Shown piece by piece: positions 27,654 to 38,800 of a stretch of DNA of 64,000 nucleotides (position 1 is its first letter; each line of letters begins with the position of its first letter). The notes beneath the pieces are model-generated. The model saw only the letters and a program-made list of their open reading frames with translations, made no database searches and was not told the origin of the DNA. A program made the position numbers and the translations under genes. Source of the stretch: Cinclus cinclus (lineage: Eukaryota > Chordata > Aves > Passeriformes > Cinclidae); contig NC_085046.1 of the NCBI RefSeq assembly GCF_963662255.1, forward strand, positions 50,049,797 through 50,113,796, read 5' to 3'.

Positions 27654-29361
27654 TGTAGTGGGTTTAGTGCTGACCAAATGCCAGTGCACCCACTAGAAAT
27701 TATTTACTCATTTCCTGCTGTGAGATATGAATTAGGAAGAAGAGGGAAGAAAAAGCTCAAAACTTTAAAGGGTATAAAGAAAAAATTTATTAACAAAATT
27801 AAAAGAAAAATGATAAGAAAAATCAGAATAAATCTTCAGAATACTTCTCCCCTCAGACCCTCTTTTCCTTCCCACTGACAATGTAAAGAGACAAAACCTG
27901 GAAATTTCAGTCAGTTTATCATCTCTAAAATAATATTTCTTCAGTCTACTTAGCAAGAGGAGTCTCTCTTGCCATGTCATGGAGACTTCACAAGAAACAG
28001 TTCTCTCATGGCTTTTAAATTCGAGGAATAGCAGCTGCCTGGAAATCTGCAATTGTGAAGTCCCTCCCATCTTTTGCAGCCTTTCCACAGCTGCGTTCGT
28101 GGGCCATGTCAATTTATTGGGGTACTATTTTAAGGATGAGCTGTTCTAGCATAAAAGCAAAAGTTCTTTTCATCCATCTCTGGGTACAGAGGTTTTCTTC
28201 TTTTATTTCTGGGGCAAAGGTTCTCATCTCTCTCTGTTCAAATTTCTCATTGGATCATACCAACATCTACTTGCTTCAATACTGGTGCCTTGGCTCCCCC
28301 TAATGCATTTCCATGAGTTCCAGGGGAAAAAAAAACAAAGTCTGATATACCAAATATATCTTCACAATAATTTCACAAAAAAAAAAAAAAAAAGAATGAA
28401 AGAAAGAAAGAAAGAAATTTCAGCCTAAGACTAAGGTATCTCCTCAGTCACCTCTAGAATTTGACTCCTTCACTGACCTCAGAATCCCACAATGTCATCT
28501 CTATGTGCCTTCCAACTTTCTTTTTCCTGATTCAGGAGAGAATTGGTGATCATAGGTTCATTCGTTCCTAAGCTTTATCAATTTAAATTTTTTATAGAGT
28601 TCTGCAGCATTAAAAGGCTGATCTCATCCAGGCTCTGCAATCAAGGAATTGCTGTGTCTCTTGCTGCTGACCACGAGGTCTCTGCAGGTAAGTCACAATG
28701 GCTGCCCACACCACCCCTGAGCCTTTCCTTCATGCAGGACACCAGGAAAAGAAATAAAACTGCTGCTGCTGCTTTTGTCCTGTCCACAGCATGGCTGGCT
28801 AAAAACAGCTAAGCAAACAAAGTTCATTGTGAGTCATGCCGATATAGTGCCAGTTTTGGGCTGTGCAGTCTAGCCACGTGGCTGCTCCCAGTCTGGGATG
28901 GCGGTGGCCACTCCTGGCTCTTGTCCCCACCACACAGCTGCTCCTGGTGCCAACACAGCCTACGGCTGACATGGCCCAGTGGCACTGCTGAAAAGGACTG
29001 GCAGGCTCTGCTGGGAAAGGGGGCCCAGCCACCCTGCTGGGGCAGGGCTTGGTGGGCTCCCCAGGAAGGGCTCCCTGCCGAAGGAGGAATAGCTGCCCTG
29101 ACAGAACAAGCCAGGCCACCAGCAGGGACAGCCCCCAGTTACCTATTCAAGGCCAGAAGCCAAGAGAGCCTTCCTGGGCTTTGTTTGTCTTTAAATGTGC
29201 TTTTCCACAGAGGTGTAACAAGCTCTTTTGAGTGGATTAACTGGGTATCAGTCTTCCAAACTAGGCAGCTGATTGGTTCTGCCCAGTCCCCACAGGAACC
29301 AGTTCCGCAGGTAGTTGACTCCCTCCCCCACCAAAAACCAAATCTTCAATAAACCACGATG
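27654..29361 (-). mobile_element. LTR element nested in CR1, probably ERV-L-like solo LTR
   Basis: About 1.7 kb separates the two halves of one CR1 tail. The left edge reads TGTAGTGGGTTTAGTGCTGA followed by CCAAATGCCAG, which resembles the minus-strand end of a common avian ERV-L-type LTR. Interior blocks (TTATTAACAAA, CTTCACTGACCTCAG, CACCTCTGTGGAAAAGCAC on the minus strand) fit the same family from memory. This suggests an LTR reading on the minus strand, sense to CNTNAP2. The right edge is ambiguous by about 13 bp because CCAAGCCAAACCA could belong to LTR or CR1; the best duplication is CCAAC (27649-27653) against CCAAG (29362-29366), one mismatch. No gag or pol sequence was seen inside. 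The frames at 28921-29352 and 27765-28112 have no recognisable product. Confidence 0.68.
28377..28417. repeat. poly-A followed by (GAAA)n
   Basis: Seventeen A, then GAATG, then GAAA tetramers. It lies inside the LTR-like element; on that element's proposed strand it is a T/TTTC tract. Confidence 0.9.
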
Positions 29362-29390
29362 CCAAGCCAAACCATTCCATGATTCTATAA
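29362..29390 (+). mobile_element. CR1 LINE, terminal tail (3' part of split copy)
   Basis: CCAAACCATTCCATGATTCT is the terminal CR1 signature with its ATTCTAT-type end. It completes the CR1 interrupted at 27653, as nothing else of CR1 lies immediately to its left. Confidence 0.88.
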
Positions 29391-31768
29391 CCATTATTAA
29401 TTTTTATGTGCAAATGGAATATTTTTGTTACTGAAAGTTATTAGGAGAAGGCAAATACCATAAAATAAGGTGGTTCTGGCTTTTTCCTAAATCTAATGAA
29501 GTTTATGCAGGAAGTGGAAGGTAGATACATCACCATCATAGTAAATTCTGTAAGTCCTTTCTTGTGTTTATCTTAAATGCAGATTCTAGAGAAAGTGTGC
29601 TTTGGTCTATATTATAAAATATCTCAGAAAACAAAGCTTGAGTGATCATTAGTTATCCAAACACACCATTTTAGAAATTATGCCACCTTGTTTTAAAGAA
29701 GCTGTAAACAGGAGGAAGAATATTAAAACATAAAACTAGATTAATAAACTGGTGCAAAGTGATGGAAACGAGAAATAATCAGGAAAATGAGCTCCTGTTC
29801 TCAAAGGTTTCAGGAACAATTTACTAATAAACTCTAGAAAAGTATCAGTTTAATAACTCTGTATGAGCAGGCCAGCCTTGTGTAGGCTGCAAAAGTTAAT
29901 TAGTCAGGGCTTAAAATATAGATAATACAATAAAGCTAGTAAGGATGATACTTGCTTTCAATTACAACTCAAATAATCGTAAAAATAAAGTTGTAAATAT
30001 TGTATTACTTCAAATCATTATTTTGGAGTAAATTCATTCATTTGTCTTTCAGTCTTGCCTAATGGTAGAATCAGTGCTCTAGTCTGATATTTGCCAGGCC
30101 ACAGAATTTCGTTGGGCATGAATATCCCTTAACTGAAAGAAATCTGGTAGATTCCTAGGGTATTTAAAGTGAAATGAGAAGTATAACTTTCCAGTAGTTT
30201 TGGTTAATTTGCCATTGGGCTCTAGGGACCCAACTGTACCTGGATGAAACAAATTATCATTTCCTCTGAATGGCTGCTTAAGCCACAGAGAAATAACAAC
30301 ATAGTGGACACAGAGCTTGGAGATTCTGGTGTATCTCTGAAGGTGAAGAACCTTCCTGTAAGAGTGTCATATTAAAAAAAAAGAAATTATTTCTTAATCT
30401 TAAAATCGAAGACAAGTGTAATTGATTTATACAGTTGGAAAAACAGTAAGAATTAAAGTTTTTATTTCAGATTTATTTATTTGGAACTTTTCTTTCTCTA
30501 GCTGTTTATTTCTGGTTCATACTCCCTGCTGTGTCTCAGCCCCAGAATACATATTTATCCATATCTCTAGCCTAACTGTTATTTTCACTATCATATGATA
30601 TATTATGGCCAGACCTGTATGAAACAAAGTCATTTTGATTCATAAGGTGTTCATGCAAACCATTTCTCTGTTTCACTTCAAGGAGTTCATCCCTTGAGTT
30701 TGTCTTTGAGTTTCAACTTCAAAGGAACTTAAAACTGCAATCTGAAATCCAGTCAAGGCTGCAAAGCTTTACCTTGTTTCAGGTCAAAAGCTCAGGAAAA
30801 TGTTGAATTACCTGAACAAAGCAAAATCAATTCCCTAAAAAAACCCCTTCAGTAGCACAGAATTATCTTGTTCCTTTTAGTTCAGCATAACTCAAACTCA
30901 TTAAAATCATCAACTACAGTTACAATCCCTACTAACATATTCTTGACTCCAACCTCTTTGAGAAATGCCGTTATACTCCCCACAAAATCATACACTGTGC
31001 AAAGAAAAGCATATTTTACTGTGGCATATAATACAATTTGATTTGTAAAATAACATTATCCTTAAGTAAAATGGTACTGAACAAGTACTATCTGCACTTA
31101 AACACTTTCCAGCTCCACAGAATCACATCTGCTATATTTTTTCATGCAATCTGCAATGCTGTTTGAAATTGCTTACAGCTATTTTTATACCACACAACAC
31201 TTATTGTTCCAACTTCCTCCTTCCTCAGCATATATTTTATCCTGCTTCTGCCACAAACTTTAGAATTCAAAAGCAAAAGGCAGCCTACTAGGTGTGTCTG
31301 AATATACACACACTCACTGCACAAGTAGGGTCAGCATCAGTGCAGCAGAGCTCAGGTCCCAGACCTCAGGACAGCATGACTACAACCTCTGGCAAGCTTC
31401 AACAAATCCCCTCATTATTTGCAGCTGTATCTGGAACATATTACTGTAAAAACTGACAGTTACTACCTGCTCAATAAAAGAAGAGTTAAGGTTATCTCAG
31501 TCTGTATCTTGACACTGGATTTTTTTTCTCATATTTGTGCCATTAACTTCAATACTCTAGGAAGACATAGTATTTCACTCATTCTGACAGGATATCTATC
31601 AAGCAAATAACTTTCTGCTCAACCTTGTTTTGTAAGAAAGAAAACTTCTAAACTATTGCAGCACAAGGTAAAAACAAAAATAATGTTCTTTAAGTGAAAA
31701 AAGGTAACAAAACTAAAGCTTGCACATCTAAGTTAGAAACTTTGCCTGAACTAGGAAAGTAAAAGCTC

Positions 31769-32251
31769 TTGAACAATGTGTCTCCAAATGACCTGGAGAG
31801 TGTATGTAATCCCATATACTTTATCAATTCCACAAAGACAAGACAATATACTCCAAATCCCTCTTTTGGTACTGCAGTTCAGCAATGCCTTTTACTTGCC
31901 TTATTGCACTGTTTTATCCATAAAAGGCAGGCGAAAATCTTATTAAGAAAAATGTCACATCTCCTTGGATTATTATTTCTTCATTTTGTAATAGACATGA
32001 TTTCAGAAAAGCGATGGCATCCCTTTTTCCTTCCTATTTCTCTTTGTAACTCAAGAAAACTTAACGATGTTCAGCTATGTCTTAAAAGCTGGTCTGCACA
32101 CCACAAAGGAGCACAGACAGACATAAATTCTATTTTCTTTCCTAAAATTAGACACAACCATGCCATCGCTGTGCATATTCCCCCTTGGTGGAAAAAGGGC
32201 TGCCATGCAATCTCTCCTACAGACCCTGGTACCTTAAATATTTCTCTTTAA
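31769..32251 (+). other. 160-codon open frame, no recognised product
   Basis: This is the longest plus-strand frame outside the retroelements. It opens at a TTG codon; the first ATG is about 60 codons in. I recognise no domain, signal or repeat, and there are no obvious splice sites or polyadenylation signal in a sensible place. It is antisense to CNTNAP2. A frame of this length is uncommon but not exceptional by chance in 64 kb. Most likely it is not a gene. Confidence 0.15.
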
Positions 32252-32909
32252 TAAAAATTAATTTACTGTTTTACTCTTACAGTTTTATAGATTCAATAGC
32301 CAGATCACAGAGAACTTTGCCATTCAACGTATTAATAGGTATTACATAAAATATAACCCCTCTTACATTTATACAATCTTTAACCATAAATTAGGTTTTG
32401 GTTTTAATCCAAACAAGTGTGAATGGTCAAACATTTTCTCACTGGTTTGGGGTTTTTGCTTAAATCTGAAAAAAATCTGCAATTATCTTTTTAAAATGAT
32501 ACATAGCTGTATTTAGGGTAATTAGCAAAGTAATATAAACTTGTATGTCTATAAAACCTGGCTTCAATTTCAACTGATCACCTGTTCAAAAGCATTTTTA
32601 CTCTCTTCTCAATATTAGGAGATTGTTGGCAAAAGGAAGAAGTGAACAATAGTAAGGACTGGATATATTTTCTTTGTGTCCTAGGTATTTTTGCAGATGA
32701 AAATTCCACTTTATTAACAAATCAGGGGAGGAACAGAAGATGGATGCCACTGACTCAGCATTCATTGTTCAGAACCTATAAAAGGACAACAGTACCTTTT
32801 TTCTTCCAGTGCTTTAATAGGGTAGGGCATGTGGAGATCATAGGAAATATTCTTATTTCAAAAACTCATAACCACAGAGCAAATAATTAGATTTTAAGTT
32901 GGCTGATAA

Positions 32910-33004
32910 TGGTATCTCCTCAATGGCCTCCTATCTAGAATTTGACTCCTTCTTCACTGACCTCAGAGTTCCATGTCATCTCTACGTGTCTTCACACTTT
33001 TACA
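32910..33004 (-). mobile_element. LTR fragment related to 28434-28515
   Basis: About 90 bp align with the interior of the LTR-like element at 27654-29361. Shared blocks are GGTATCTCCTCA, CTAGAATTTGACTCCTT, CACTGACCTCAGA and ATGTCATCTCTA in the same order with small gaps. The similarity does not obviously continue beyond it, so this is a short relic of the same family. The strand follows the orientation proposed for the larger element. Confidence 0.65.
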
Positions 33005-33019
33005 CTGATAATCAGTGTA
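33001..33019. repeat. short palindrome
   Basis: TACACTGAT and ATCAGTGTA are exact inverted copies separated by a single A, at the edge of the LTR fragment. Possibly coincidental. Confidence 0.6.
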
Positions 33020-33378
33020 TAAACACACTTTGGGGTTAGCAACCTGAAACAGCATCTCAAGCAGGAGTCAGCAGCTCTCCCCAACAGTTTAGGGCAGATT
33101 CACTGTTTCCATTTGAAACTATCTTGTATGCAATTGCTGAGAATGTGTTTGCTCAATACACCCAGCTGCTGTTGAACTGCTTTGGTGTGTTGTATGGTGC
33201 AGTATAGTGCTGTATAAATACATCATGATGCAGGTAATATAGAAGGTGATTAAGCCAACACCTTCTTTCAAAAAAGGCTTGAGGATCTTTGACAACCAGA
33301 AAGGAAGAATGATTTTTTTATCTCAACCAAAAGACATGAAAGACTCCATTGGAATTTTGAAACTGCACGGTAGCTTAC

Positions 33379-33485
33379 AGTTATGACAAGTGGCACCACT
33401 GTAATTAGTTCCATCGCAAGTGCACTTGAAGCTGTCCCACGTCTGGGTGCATTTTCCATCATGTTCACAGTGATTGGGCACACAC
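33379..33485 (-). CDS. CNTNAP2: CNTNAP2 exon: EGF-like module
   Basis: This 107-bp internal exon has a strong pyrimidine tract ending CCTGACAG as acceptor and T|GTAAGC as donor. The entry phase is 2 (the first base completes an Arg codon) and the exit phase is 1. The 35 complete codons begin [12 protein letters not shown] and end SGATCHN, with six cysteines in EGF spacing (positions 1, 6, 12, 21, 23, 33). The final T joins CT of the exon at 9685 to make Ser, giving the CHN-S-IYE junction expected between the first EGF repeat and the fibrinogen-like domain of CASPR proteins. The [24 protein letters not shown] pattern matches CNTNAP2 as I remember it. The domain is extracellular. An unspliced reading through both flanks looks like a short ORF, but the splice sites are clear. 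Confidence 0.93.
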
Positions 33486-34006
33486 CTGTCAGGATGAGAT
33501 GCAAAGACAGAAAGAGAAACCAAAATGAGCATCAAGACTTACACGAAGCATAATTTTGAGCTGTACAAGCAGTACATGTCCTTGTATCATGTCCTTGTCT
33601 ACCAATTAATCCTTGCTATTTTTAGGTGTATTATATCTGAACACACAACTACATAAAATATTCATTAAGGCTTTACTGAAGCCCTTTTACAAACAGTAAA
33701 AAAGCACATTAAAGGTGGAATAGTTTCATCATCAGAAATCAGGGTTCTAAGTAACATATGACTGTTACTCAGCTTTCAAAACAGAGCATCACAAGTCACA
33801 CCTCCTCCTGCTGTGCAGGTGGTGTCATGCCTCAAGGAGTCCAGCCCCAGAGCCAATTGAATTTAAAAACAAAATGCCCCTGGCTTGCTCTTCATCTTTC
33901 TATTACCAGCAATGGGATAAAAGGGAGACAGGTTGCCTGATGGCTAGGATGGAAAGAAATTAGTAAAGCTGCATTATTAAAACTAACTATAGGCTTTGTT
34001 ATAAAA

Positions 34007-34027
34007 GTTGTGTAAATTTTACACAAC
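34007..34027. repeat. 10-bp palindrome
   Basis: GTTGTGTAAA and TTTACACAAC are exact inverted copies around a single T. No associated gene feature. Confidence 0.7.
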
Positions 34028-36083
34028 CTTTACAGGGGTTTGTGGCAAGAGTTGCTCACCTTTCTCCCACACTTTTCTTGTCCAGCTGTACTGTTGCTGG
34101 AGAGTGGAAGGAATGCAAAAGAAAAAGTGGAACAACCAATCCCCAAAGTTATAGCAGAACATATATTTATTGTTTGAAATATTATCTTATTATGATTTCA
34201 AAGATTTGAGTTTGGCCAGACTTTTTCCTATCAAATATAGCAAAAAATAGGAATTTTCATTTACTTTCACCTCTGAAACTATTAAAATTTTTTTCCGTCA
34301 AAGGGCTTTGAAATTCCATTTCAAAGAATTTTTTTCTTTATTAAATTAGTTACAATCAGACTCAGTATGTCCTGTGCCTTTTTGAACATAAACCAAGTAA
34401 GTTTTCCTTTCTTTTTTTTTTGGACAAATCTGTAGTTTTTTATTATGAATTTAAAAACTAAAACTCAGATACCCCCTATTAGACAATCTTTTCAGTAATG
34501 CATTAAAAAATAAGTACTCTTATCTCTAAGAAAATCCAAAGTTCATCATATTCCTCTGACAGTTAACAATACTCTCATAAACAACACACAAGGAAAGCTT
34601 TGCTTTCCTATGTAGAAACATACTGAAACTGGAAGGCTCTGGGTCATTCCTCTTATAAGCCTACAATGTCTTATTTCCTCAGTTTCCAGTTAACAGCACT
34701 GGCAAGCATGATAACAACCAAGAATAATTTGTGTCACAATATACATTGGGGAATTGAATATTGTGTATTCTCATTTAGAAATTATTTTTTGTTTTGTGTA
34801 TGCCAGTGCACATACCTCAAAATATACAGAATATAGATGTCTTGCATCCTATATTAGCCTTTAGAACTCAAGGCTACCAATTCTTTTCCAGAAAGATCAG
34901 AAAATACTGGTGTAGCTAAAAATAGTTCTTAAAGAAATGCTCTTCTAAATCAAGAAACAAAACATTTAAAAATCTTTTCACAGTCAAATACAGTGAAACT
35001 ACCTGAGGCAATTATCACAGTTCAATGAATTATGTCTTCAACATAGTTTAAATGAATTAATTTAGTTTTATAAATGTGGCAGGCTAAATGAATAGATAGA
35101 TTCTTCTTCTGATTACTTCTATTCAGTTGTCTTGTCAACACCGCAGAAAAAAAATGAAAGCATATACCAGCACATTTCTAAAGATACAAACAATTAACAA
35201 TTTACATGAATCCATAGCTCCTGGGTACAAGAGTAGGGAAAGCAAAGAGCAATGACATTTCAAAAATAATCTCATAAAAGTAACTTTTATTCAAGGCTGG
35301 AAATAACTACAAAAGTTCCTAAATCTGTATATGGTTTTGTATTTTTTCCAGCTTTTCAGAATAATATGTTTTTAGGTATTTTCTTCTTCATTTACACTTG
35401 AACATACATTACTTGAAAAGTAATTTTCCAATGACCAAACCAAACATTTTTCTATGTGAATTTTATCAGCTACTTATATGAACTCTCATACATAATGCTT
35501 GCAACTAGTTTCACATTTTAGTGCAGTATAACTTACTTTTATTGCAACATAACTAGTAAAGAGACTTCATTACTGACTATATAACTGAGGTAAATTACTT
35601 AATCTTCAGAAAGATGAAAACTAGATATTTATCTGTATCATTTAATGGAGCGTATTAAGTCATAAAAGTAGAGATATTCAGCAAACTCCTTGATGTTAAT
35701 TTTATGCTTCCAGTATGATGGTAGGATTAGCATAATGGCTTCCAGTAGATGGAATTGGTTGCATCTGCATTTGCAAAACTTCTTTTTCACCCATCTGATT
35801 TTTGCTTTTCTAAAGATAATGCATTTAGAAAAAATGTAGTAAACCGTATTTTAATGTTAGTGTACACTGAAGTTGAAATCAGACTATAGAATAATTTCCT
35901 GACATTCCCCCCTCACCCTATTTTCTGTTAGTTTATTTTATCAGATAGAATGATAAAATTTATTTTCTATTGAATCCATTAGCAAAGTTCTATAACATAA
36001 TCCTATGCTCAAATGTCCACATTTTGGACAAACTTTACCTACTATAATATATAGGAAATACTAAATATCCATAATGTAGAAAT

Positions 36084-36118
36084 TAAAAAAAAACAAAACA
36101 AAACAAAACAAGAAAAAA
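36084..36118. repeat. (AAAAC)n microsatellite
   Basis: Poly-A leading into four AAAAC pentamers, then degraded A/C-rich sequence. Confidence 0.85.
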
Positions 36119-36862
36119 CAAGCAAACAACCAAAAACAGCCAACCAAACAAACCCTGTTAGAATTCAGTAAACAATGTCATAAAGAATAACATTTATCAC
36201 TGTATATTCCATTATTTTTCAAACACGTTTATTTCTAATATAATAATAATCTATTTTCAATATACAAACATCTTGCTGAGAAATGTGCATTTTGAGCAGA
36301 TACAATTATTTTGTTTATCTACCTTATGCCCATCATTTAGTAGAAACTCAAAATGTGTACACTGAAAACCTCAATAAAATCGATACATGCATGATTTGCA
36401 GATTATATGTATGAAAAGGCTATGTTTCTAAGCAATTCAGTTCTTTCTTATTCTTTAGGAATATGGCGTCCTACATAAAAAGGCTTACATGAAAAGCAAA
36501 ACAAAACAAACCTCGAAAACAGCAGTTCCCTCCTAAACCAGGCTCTGAAGTTAGAAACCATCACAAAACAGAATAGCATGTAAGTCCTCATCACCACGTT
36601 GTGTCTCCTTCCACTGTGCATACCTGTATTTCAAAAACTTGCAAAATGTTGCAGACTCCATTTTGAGAACTTTCTTGCTCTATGGCTCCTTCTGAAAGGA
36701 AAGTCTAGTGCTTCATCCCTTCAAGTATGACACACTGTCTTTTCATTTCCACCCCAAAATTTACCCATAGGGAGTTTACAGTCGCTGTTTGATTTGGTAT
36801 TTTATTAGGAAATTTTGATTTGTTTATCAAATAGTCTTTGTTTTCCTTTCAGATTTACATCT

Positions 36863-36908
36863 CAGTACTTTGCAGGGAGCAATCACAGTACTTTGCAGAG
36901 AGCAATCA
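36863..36908. repeat. 23-bp tandem duplication
   Basis: Two adjacent copies beginning CAGTACTTTGCAG and ending GAGCAATCA, differing at one base (G/A). Confidence 0.9.
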
Positions 36909-37825
36909 TAACTTCTTTTAGTTTGTAGTTTTGTGAGATGAAGTCTCTTAATGGAAAATATATTTGCTCCTGTTTGCAGTTGCATTTTGCTGGGTGTTCT
37001 AGAGGAGGTCATATCAGTATTTTGTGATTTCAGAGTTGATCAAAATTTTAAGATTTTTTTACTGAAATTATTTTTATTAATATATAGCATTTTGCTGACT
37101 ACCAAAGAGTACTGGATCAAAGTCATCCTGAGACTGTTTAACATGTTAAAGACCTTCACGAAATTCCCATCCTTCTTTTCATCACTTCCAATCAATTATT
37201 TCCAATGCATACAGAAAATCTTGCTACTGTTTTCAACAACATTACTCTGTACTGTAATTTTCATTGTGTCATTCAAATAATTCAGGTTATTTTTCTAGGC
37301 TGAAGCTGGATCATCAGCAAGTTTCATCAAGATATTCCTAATTTTGAGCCAAGGTTGAAGCATTAAATAGGATTTACTCTGGCACTGATCTCAGAGCAAC
37401 TCTCATCTTCCAGCCAGCCATTAGCCCATCAGTACAAACTGAGAGGCAATTCCATTTGACAGTTCACAACTTACTTTGAAATTCCTCTCTCAAACCCCAT
37501 CTTTCCTGGTTTAGCTAATGATTTCCATCATTACAATATAAAAAATATTTTATTGACATCTGACAAAATAAATCTATTACTTTTCTCCTGTCTGAGACTG
37601 CTTTATCAGAGAAGGTCAGGTTAATCCTGAACAATCCACTGTTGATAAACACCTGCTGCATTTTACTCTACCTTGCATTTACTTCAAGATAACTCCTTAT
37701 TTTTCTCAAAAACATAATAAAACTGCCAAAGGCAGATTAATAGGTGTCTGGTGATATGGATTTCTCTATTTGTTAAATTACATGAGGTTAAATGTCATCT
37801 CATAATACAAAATCATGAACTTTTT

Positions 37826-37945
37826 AAAATTTTGTTTGGCTTTTTTGTTGTTGTTTTTAGTTGGTTTTGTTTGGTGTTGTTTGTTGGGTTTGTTTTGATT
37901 TTTTGTTTTGTTTTTGTTTATTTGGAGGTTTTTTGTGGTTTCATG
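37826..37945. repeat. T/G-rich low-complexity tract
   Basis: About 120 bp of irregular GTTT, GTTTT and GTTG units. The frames across it on both strands are low-complexity artefacts. Confidence 0.85.
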
Positions 37946-38754
37946 TTTGGTTTGTTCCACATGTGGTACAATGATCCTAAATGAGCCAGACATACTATTG
38001 ACAGGAAGAAAGAAAAAAACAAGACAAAGAAAAGGTTTCTCATAACCTTAGTATAAACAGGAGAGTGACCCATGGAGAAATCCTCACAGCCTATTCAGCA
38101 GAAATGAGCAATGGCTGATTTTTGATTGCATAAAAAGCTCTTGGAAACAGGGGGGTTGCAAGCTGTTAGAAATGTCCACAATGGAAGGGCAAAGATGCTA
38201 TGAGATTCATTAGTGGTCGAAAGTATTTTCAGAAGCAACTCAACATACATCAGGAATGACTTAAGTATGTTTGGGTCTGCCAGAAGGCAGAAGAATGAGC
38301 TCAGAGATCTCTCCAGACACTTTTCTAATCTGGATATTTTCATATTCTCTTTCTTTCATAAGAAAGAGAAAATACTTCTATCAATCTCTTTTTTTTTTTC
38401 TCATCATGTGAGTATGATTTCTTAATATTGTAAATGTGCCATTTATCCTCTGTAAATCAACAGGTCACAGCCTCGGTCTTTTTAGAGGACCATGTCCCTC
38501 AGGGCAGGGTTATCAGGCTTATTTAAAACATTAACTAGCATGCCTAGACATATTGTGCCCAAAGTGTATAGTATTTGACTCCAATTTTTAGGTTTAGAGA
38601 TCATTTGAGCAAGAGGATAAAAGGTTCTTTTGTACAGAAGGCAAATGTCCATATGGCCACCTGCAGACTGTTAAATAAAGTTCTTCAGTACTGAAGAAGC
38701 ATAAAAAAATCTCACAATTCTGTAAAACACAAGTATTTTCTTAATTTCCTTGCT

Positions 38755-38800
38755 TTTTCCTTTCTGGCTTCCTTTTCCTTTCTGGCTTTCCCTTTTCCTT
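38755..38800. repeat. 18-bp pyrimidine-rich tandem repeat
   Basis: About two and a half copies of a unit with the core TTTTCCTTTCTGGCTTCC. Confidence 0.8.

Noticed and set aside
28921..29352. 143-codon plus-strand frame as a gene
   Set aside because: It lies within the LTR-like element nested in CR1, is opposite to the proposed LTR strand, and has no recognisable domain.
33323..33535. 70-codon unspliced reading across the EGF exon as a small gene
   Set aside because: The ends read through a pyrimidine tract acceptor and a GTAAGC donor; only 33379-33485 is exon.
37751..37984. Hydrophobic Phe/Val/Leu-rich small protein
   Set aside because: The hydrophobicity comes from translation of the T/G-rich low-complexity tract.
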